Of a stretch of DNA of 9,036 nt, positions 5,675 to 9,036 are shown piece by piece. Made by a program: the position numbers and the translations under genes. The DNA is from Pseudomonadota bacterium (GTDB lineage Bacteria; Pseudomonadota; Gammaproteobacteria; Pseudomonadales; Halieaceae): contig JAUVBI010000120.1 of NCBI GenBank assembly GCA_030591305.1, forward strand, positions 1-9,036. The letters are read 5' to 3'. The notes beneath the pieces were generated by a model, which searched no databases, was not told where the DNA came from, and worked only from the letters and a program-made list of their open reading frames with translations. How positions within the stretch are numbered: the first letter of the stretch is position 1; each line of letters starts with the position of its first letter.

Positions 5675-7216
5675 ATGATTTTTATGAAAGCGAAGACTGC
5701 ACTTCTTTCAATCACGCTGTTTATCATGGGGGCTTTTTTTGGCCCGCTGGTACAGGCAGCGGATAAACCCAACATCCTGGTCATCTTCGGTGACGATATT
5801 GGTATCACCAATATCAGCCGCTACAGCATGGGCATGATGGGCTACCAGACGCCCAATATTGATCGCATTGCCAATGAAGGAATGATTTTCACCGACTATT
5901 ACGGTGAGCAAAGTTGTACTGCCGGGCGCTCTGCGTTCATCACGGGACAGAGCCCCTTGCGCACCGGTCTGTCCAAAGTAGGCATCCCCGGTTCAGACTT
6001 GGGTCTACAAAAGGAAGATCCTACCCTGGCGGAATTGCTCAAACCCCTGGGCTATACCAGCGGCCAATTTGGTAAGAACCACCTGGGTGACAAGGACGAG
6101 TTTCTACCCACAAACCATGGCTTCGATGAGTTTTTCGGAAACCTGTATCACCTCAATGCCGAAGAGGCACCGGAAGATCCGGATTACCCGAAAAGTCCTG
6201 CCTTCCGCAAGGCCTTCGGCCCCCGCGGTGTGATTCACAGTTATGCGGATGGCAAAATAGAAGACAGCGGCCCCCTGACCAAAAAGCGTATGGAAACCGT
6301 TGATGAAGAATTTCTGGCTGCATCCCTGAAGTTTATCGACAAGGCCCACAAGGCTGATAAGCCCTTCTTTGTCTGGTTTAACTCTACTCGTATGCACTAC
6401 TACACCCATGTAAAAGACGAATCAAAGGGCTTGTCGGGCCAGGGTTTTTATAACGACGGCATGGTGGAGCACGATGGTCATGTGGGTGTACTGCTCAACA
6501 AGCTCGATGAACTGAAAATCGCTGATAATACTATCGTGATCTATTCCACCGACAATGGCCCCCACTTCAGCCAGTGGCCCGATGGGGCCATCACGCCCTT
6601 CCGGGGTGAGAAAAATACCAACTGGGAGGGTGGTTATCGCGTGCCGGCCATGGTGCGCTGGCCCGAAAATATTAAAGCTGGCGTCATCAGCAATCAGGTT
6701 ATGTCTCATCTGGACTGGGTGCCTACGCTTATGGCTGCGGTGGGTGACACCAGCGTCAAAGCGGACTTGAAGAAAGGCAAGCGCGTGGGTAAGGACACCT
6801 TTAAAGTCCACTTGGATGGCTATAATTTCCTGCCGTTTTTAACAGGCCAGCAGGATACCGCCCCACGGCGAGAGTTCTTCTATTTCAGTGACGACGGCCT
6901 GTTGACGTCGGTGCGAGTGGGCGACTGGAAACTGGTGTTCGCGGAGCAGCGCTCCAAACGTTTTGATGTCTGGCGCGACCCCTTTGTGATCCTGCGCATT
7001 CCCAAGATATTTAACCTGCGTCGCGACCCGTTTGAACGGGCCGATACGGACTCCAACAGTTACAACGTCTGGTGGGATCACAAAATAGGCGGCGTTGGCA
7101 TGCTGGGTATGGGCGCGGTAAGGCAATTTGTTGGTTCTCTGCAGCAGTTTCCGCCCAGGCAGCGGCCGGGCAGCTTCACTATTGACCAGATTATGGAGGC
7201 GGTGTACAAAAAGTAA
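5675..7216 (+). CDS. Exported formylglycine-dependent sulfatase (arylsulfatase-type, S1 family)
   Basis: This 513-residue protein has a signal peptide (hydrophobic 9-28, cleavage near VQA-AD at 29), so it acts in the periplasm or outside the cell. It hydrolyses a sulfate ester. Family landmarks appear in order: ILVIFGDD (34-41), with D40 and D41 binding calcium, and C81-T-A-G-R85, where C81 would be oxidised to formylglycine. Then come K134 and H136 in GKNHLG, H241 in RMHYYTH, D293-N294 in STDNGPH and K313 in GEKNTNWEGGYRVP. The set is complete, so the enzyme should be active. The signature reads C-x-A-x-R rather than the classic C-x-P-x-R; this variant is known in sulfatases. The C-terminal part (about 400-513, including RIPKIFNLRRDPFERAD) is typical of bacterial arylsulfatase-like proteins. 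Substrate is unknown. No maturase (formylglycine-generating enzyme) is encoded in this window, so one must be supplied elsewhere. Confidence 0.93.
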   Translation: MIFMKAKTALLSITLFIMGAFFGPLVQAADKPNILVIFGDDIGITNISRYSMGMMGYQTPNIDRIANEGMIFTDYYGEQSCTAGRSAFITGQSPLRTGLSKVGIPGSDLGLQKEDPTLAELLKPLGYTSGQFGKNHLGDKDEFLPTNHGFDEFFGNLYHLNAEEAPEDPDYPKSPAFRKAFGPRGVIHSYADGKIEDSGPLTKKRMETVDEEFLAASLKFIDKAHKADKPFFVWFNSTRMHYYTHVKDESKGLSGQGFYNDGMVEHDGHVGVLLNKLDELKIADNTIVIYSTDNGPHFSQWPDGAITPFRGEKNTNWEGGYRVPAMVRWPENIKAGVISNQVMSHLDWVPTLMAAVGDTSVKADLKKGKRVGKDTFKVHLDGYNFLPFLTGQQDTAPRREFFYFSDDGLLTSVRVGDWKLVFAEQRSKRFDVWRDPFVILRIPKIFNLRRDPFERADTDSNSYNVWWDHKIGGVGMLGMGAVRQFVGSLQQFPPRQRPGSFTIDQIMEAVYKK

Positions 7217-7232
7217 AGTTTTCAGAACCCAG

Positions 7233-7280
7233 GGGGTCAGGTCTAGGATTGTAGCCTTGTATTCAGTCGAGTCTGACCCC
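7233..7280. repeat. Inverted repeat element with GGGGTCAG/CTGACCCC arms
   Basis: Perfect 8-bp arms, GGGGTCAG (7233-7240) and CTGACCCC (7273-7280), enclose 32 nt, with weaker pairing possible inside. Another TGACCCC follows at 7302-7308. Elements bounded by GGGGTCAG are a recurring type of dispersed intergenic repeat in proteobacteria, in some genomes associated with IS200/REP-type transposases; I recall this from general knowledge and cannot check copy number here. The right arm is followed by TTAGAATTT, not a clean T-run, so a terminator role is doubtful. Confidence 0.5.
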
Positions 7281-7341
7281 TTAGAATTTCAACGCCAAGT
7301 ATGACCCCACTGAAACCTTTTTTTATATAAACACCTGACGC

Positions 7342-7345
7342 GGAG
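7342..7345 (+). promoter_or_regulatory. Ribosome binding site of the DUF3604 gene
   Basis: GGAG lies 6 nt before the ATG at 7352 and fixes this start, which is followed directly by a signal peptide. Confidence 0.5.
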
Positions 7346-7351
7346 CCTTTT

Positions 7352-9036
7352 ATGAATCGAGTTAGAATCCCTGTACGCAATATCAGTCGTGTTGGCAAAG
7401 TATTTGTTCTTGTTGTCAGCCTCTGTGCGTCCAGTACAGCTGTGCTGGCCTCGGAGGAGGCTGGCTCCAGCGCTTCCAAAGGTCAGCCCTATTCACCTTA
7501 CGTCAACCAGGACTTTCCAACAAAGGTGCTGTTCGGCGATGTCCATGTGCATACCGGCCTTTCCGGCGACGCGGGGGGAAGCGGCACCCGACTTATGCCC
7601 AGTGATGCCTACCGTTTTGCACGGGGTGAGCAGGTCACATCCAATACAGGTCAGCTGGTGCGTATCAGTCAGCCCTACGATTTTCTTGCGGTCGCTGACC
7701 ACACCGACGGCATGGGGGTGATTCTGGATATTCTGGCTGGAACGCCTAACATCATGGCAGACCCCTATGGCCGTGAATTGAATGCTGCATTCAATAAAGG
7801 AGGTAAAGCCGCACGTGAAGCGACCGTAGGCATGATAGCAAGGTTTTCCCAGGGCGAAATCAACGAGGCACTTAATTACCAGCCTGGAAATCCGGCCTAT
7901 AAGGCAACCTGGGAAACCATTGTACAGGCAGCGGAAGATTACAATGAGCCCGGAGCGTTTACTGCGCTGATCGGCTTTGAATGGACATCACTGGTAAAGG
8001 GAAACAATCTCCACCGCGTGGTATTGATGCGCGATGATGGTGATAAAGCCACCATGATAGAGCCCTACACAACCACACCTCCGTTGGGCAGCCCTAACCC
8101 CCGGGATTTATGGAAATGGATGGCAAACTGGGAAAAAGAAACCGGCGGGAAGATGCTGGCCATTCCCCACAATGGCAACCTGTCGAATGGCTGGATGTTT
8201 CCCCTGGTAGATAATTTCGATGAGGATAATCCCTTCGATGATGCCTATCTTGAGGCCCGGAGCCGATGGGAGCCTCTGGTAGAGGTCAGCCAGTCAAAGG
8301 GTGACGGTGAAGCGCATCCCTTACTTTCTCCCGATGATGCCTTCGCCAATTTCGAGACCTGGGATATGGGCAATCTCGATGTGAGCCAGGCCAAGACGCC
8401 GGAGATGCTACCCGGTGAGTACGCGCGCTCTGCTCTGATGCGCGGGCTGGAATTTGATGCATCCCGGGGAATCAACCCCTATAAGTTCGGTATGATAGGT
8501 TCAACCGACACTCACACAGCCCTGTCCACCAATGCTGAGAATAATTTTTTTGGGAAAATGGCGAGTCATGAGCCAATGCCAGGCCGTTCTGCGGGCGTTG
8601 AAAAGAGAAATCGCACATTGGGGATCAAGCGCTTCGGCTGGCAAACCGTAGCGGGAGGCATTGTGGCAGTTTGGGCGAATGAAAATACGCGCGGCGAAGT
8701 CTTTGATGCCATGCAGCGCAAGGAAACCTTCGCCACCACCGGGTCGCGTATCCGTGTACGCTTCTTCGGCAGCTTCGATTTTACTGAAGAGGATGCTCGC
8801 AGTCGGCAGCCCGCCGCCCTGGGTTATAGCAAGGGTGTGCCCATGGGCGGTGACCTGAGCAATGCACCAAAGGGTAAGGCGCCGACCTTTCTTGTAGCTG
8901 CCATGAAAGATCCCCAGAGTGGCAATCTCGATCGTATTCAAATTGTTAAAGGCTGGCTGGATACAAAGGGCATAGCGCAGGAAAAAGTTTATGATGTGGT
9001 TTGGGGCGATGCCGACAAACGCAAGCTGGATCGCAA
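7352..9036 (+). CDS. DUF3604-family exported protein, C-terminus cut off by the window edge
   Basis: 561 codons are visible and the frame is still open at the right edge; family members are often 600-700 residues, so most of the protein is present. A signal peptide is clear (basic MNRVRIPVRN, hydrophobic 17-32, cleavage near VLA-SE at 33), so it works in the periplasm. DUF3604 has no firmly known activity to my knowledge. The visible residues resemble a PHP-type metal hydrolase site: D63, H65 and H67 in FGDVHVHTG, D116-H117 in VADHTD, E210 in GFEWTS, H273 in IPHNGN, and D386 with H388 in GSTDTHT. That spacing (HxH, DH, E, H, DxH) suggests two or three bound metals and hydrolysis of a phosphoester or other ester, which is inference. 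The gene follows the sulfatase on the same strand, 135 bp away across a repeat element, so it may be in the same transcript or have its own promoter. Confidence 0.88.
   Translation, partial: MNRVRIPVRNISRVGKVFVLVVSLCASSTAVLASEEAGSSASKGQPYSPYVNQDFPTKVLFGDVHVHTGLSGDAGGSGTRLMPSDAYRFARGEQVTSNTGQLVRISQPYDFLAVADHTDGMGVILDILAGTPNIMADPYGRELNAAFNKGGKAAREATVGMIARFSQGEINEALNYQPGNPAYKATWETIVQAAEDYNEPGAFTALIGFEWTSLVKGNNLHRVVLMRDDGDKATMIEPYTTTPPLGSPNPRDLWKWMANWEKETGGKMLAIPHNGNLSNGWMFPLVDNFDEDNPFDDAYLEARSRWEPLVEVSQSKGDGEAHPLLSPDDAFANFETWDMGNLDVSQAKTPEMLPGEYARSALMRGLEFDASRGINPYKFGMIGSTDTHTALSTNAENNFFGKMASHEPMPGRSAGVEKRNRTLGIKRFGWQTVAGGIVAVWANENTRGEVFDAMQRKETFATTGSRIRVRFFGSFDFTEEDARSRQPAALGYSKGVPMGGDLSNAPKGKAPTFLVAAMKDPQSGNLDRIQIVKGWLDTKGIAQEKVYDVVWGDADKRKLDR

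Larger units (their letters stand above)
7217..7351. other. Intergenic region between sulfatase and DUF3604 genes
   Basis: The 135-bp gap holds the GGGGTCAG inverted repeat, a third TGACCCC (7302-7308), a T-run (about 7318-7324) running into TATATAAA, and the ribosome binding site of the next gene. The T-run has no stem directly before it, so I do not call a terminator. TATATA (7324-7329) could be a -10 box but lacks a matching -35. Confidence 0.5.

Noticed and set aside
7233..7290. GGGGTCAG hairpin as an intrinsic terminator for the sulfatase gene
   Set aside because: The loop is 32 nt and the right arm is followed by TTAGAATTTC, not a run of T. A repeat element is the better call.
7316..7331. 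T-run followed by TATATAAA as a terminator or strong promoter
   Set aside because: No stem precedes the T-run and no -35 lies at a suitable distance from TATATA. It was kept only as a remark in the intergenic entry.
7389..7721. Plus-strand open frame of 110 codons inside the DUF3604 gene
   Set aside because: It is out of frame with the DUF3604 reading frame, which carries the signal peptide and the conserved His/Asp motifs and stays open to the edge. No frameshift is needed.

Overview
The window looks like chromosomal DNA of a free-living, probably marine, Gram-negative proteobacterium. By eye the GC content is moderate (about 50-55%). The genes encode a large outer-membrane TonB-dependent receptor, exported c-type cytochrome and Tat-lipoprotein redox proteins, an exported sulfatase and an exported DUF3604 protein. 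This combination is common in marine Gammaproteobacteria, but the species cannot be fixed from the sequence alone. I see no rRNA, tRNA, CRISPR array, transposase or phage gene.

Layout. Positions 1-45 hold the first 15 codons of a gene on the minus strand that leaves the window on the left. A 132-bp divergent control region follows, with a small palindrome and a motif that recurs later. From 178 all genes read on the plus strand. They are an extended short-chain dehydrogenase/epimerase (178-1170), a small cytochrome c5-like protein (1312-1686) overlapping by ATGA with a Tat-exported FAD lipoprotein of the aldonolactone/alditol oxidase family (1683-3092), a TonB-dependent receptor (start 3245, not the longer 3197 start), and a formylglycine-type sulfatase (5675-7216). 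Last comes a DUF3604 protein (start 7352) that runs off the right edge. All gaps are shorter than 160 bp. The sulfatase-DUF3604 gap holds an inverted-repeat element with GGGGTCAG/CTGACCCC arms.

How it may work together (inference). The receptor would bring a substrate across the outer membrane. The sulfatase and the DUF3604 protein would hydrolyse it in the periplasm. The FAD lipoprotein would oxidise a hydroxyl group and pass electrons to the cytochrome, and the cytosolic dehydrogenase would complete a redox or epimerisation step. No glycoside hydrolase, polysaccharide lyase or SusD-like protein is present, so a small sulfated molecule (polyol, sugar, sterol or aromatic) fits better than a polysaccharide. 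A 17/20 matching motif upstream of both the dehydrogenase and the receptor suggests shared control. The DUF3604 protein shows a set of His/Asp/Glu residues that resembles a PHP-type metal centre. These last two points are the most interesting signals here.
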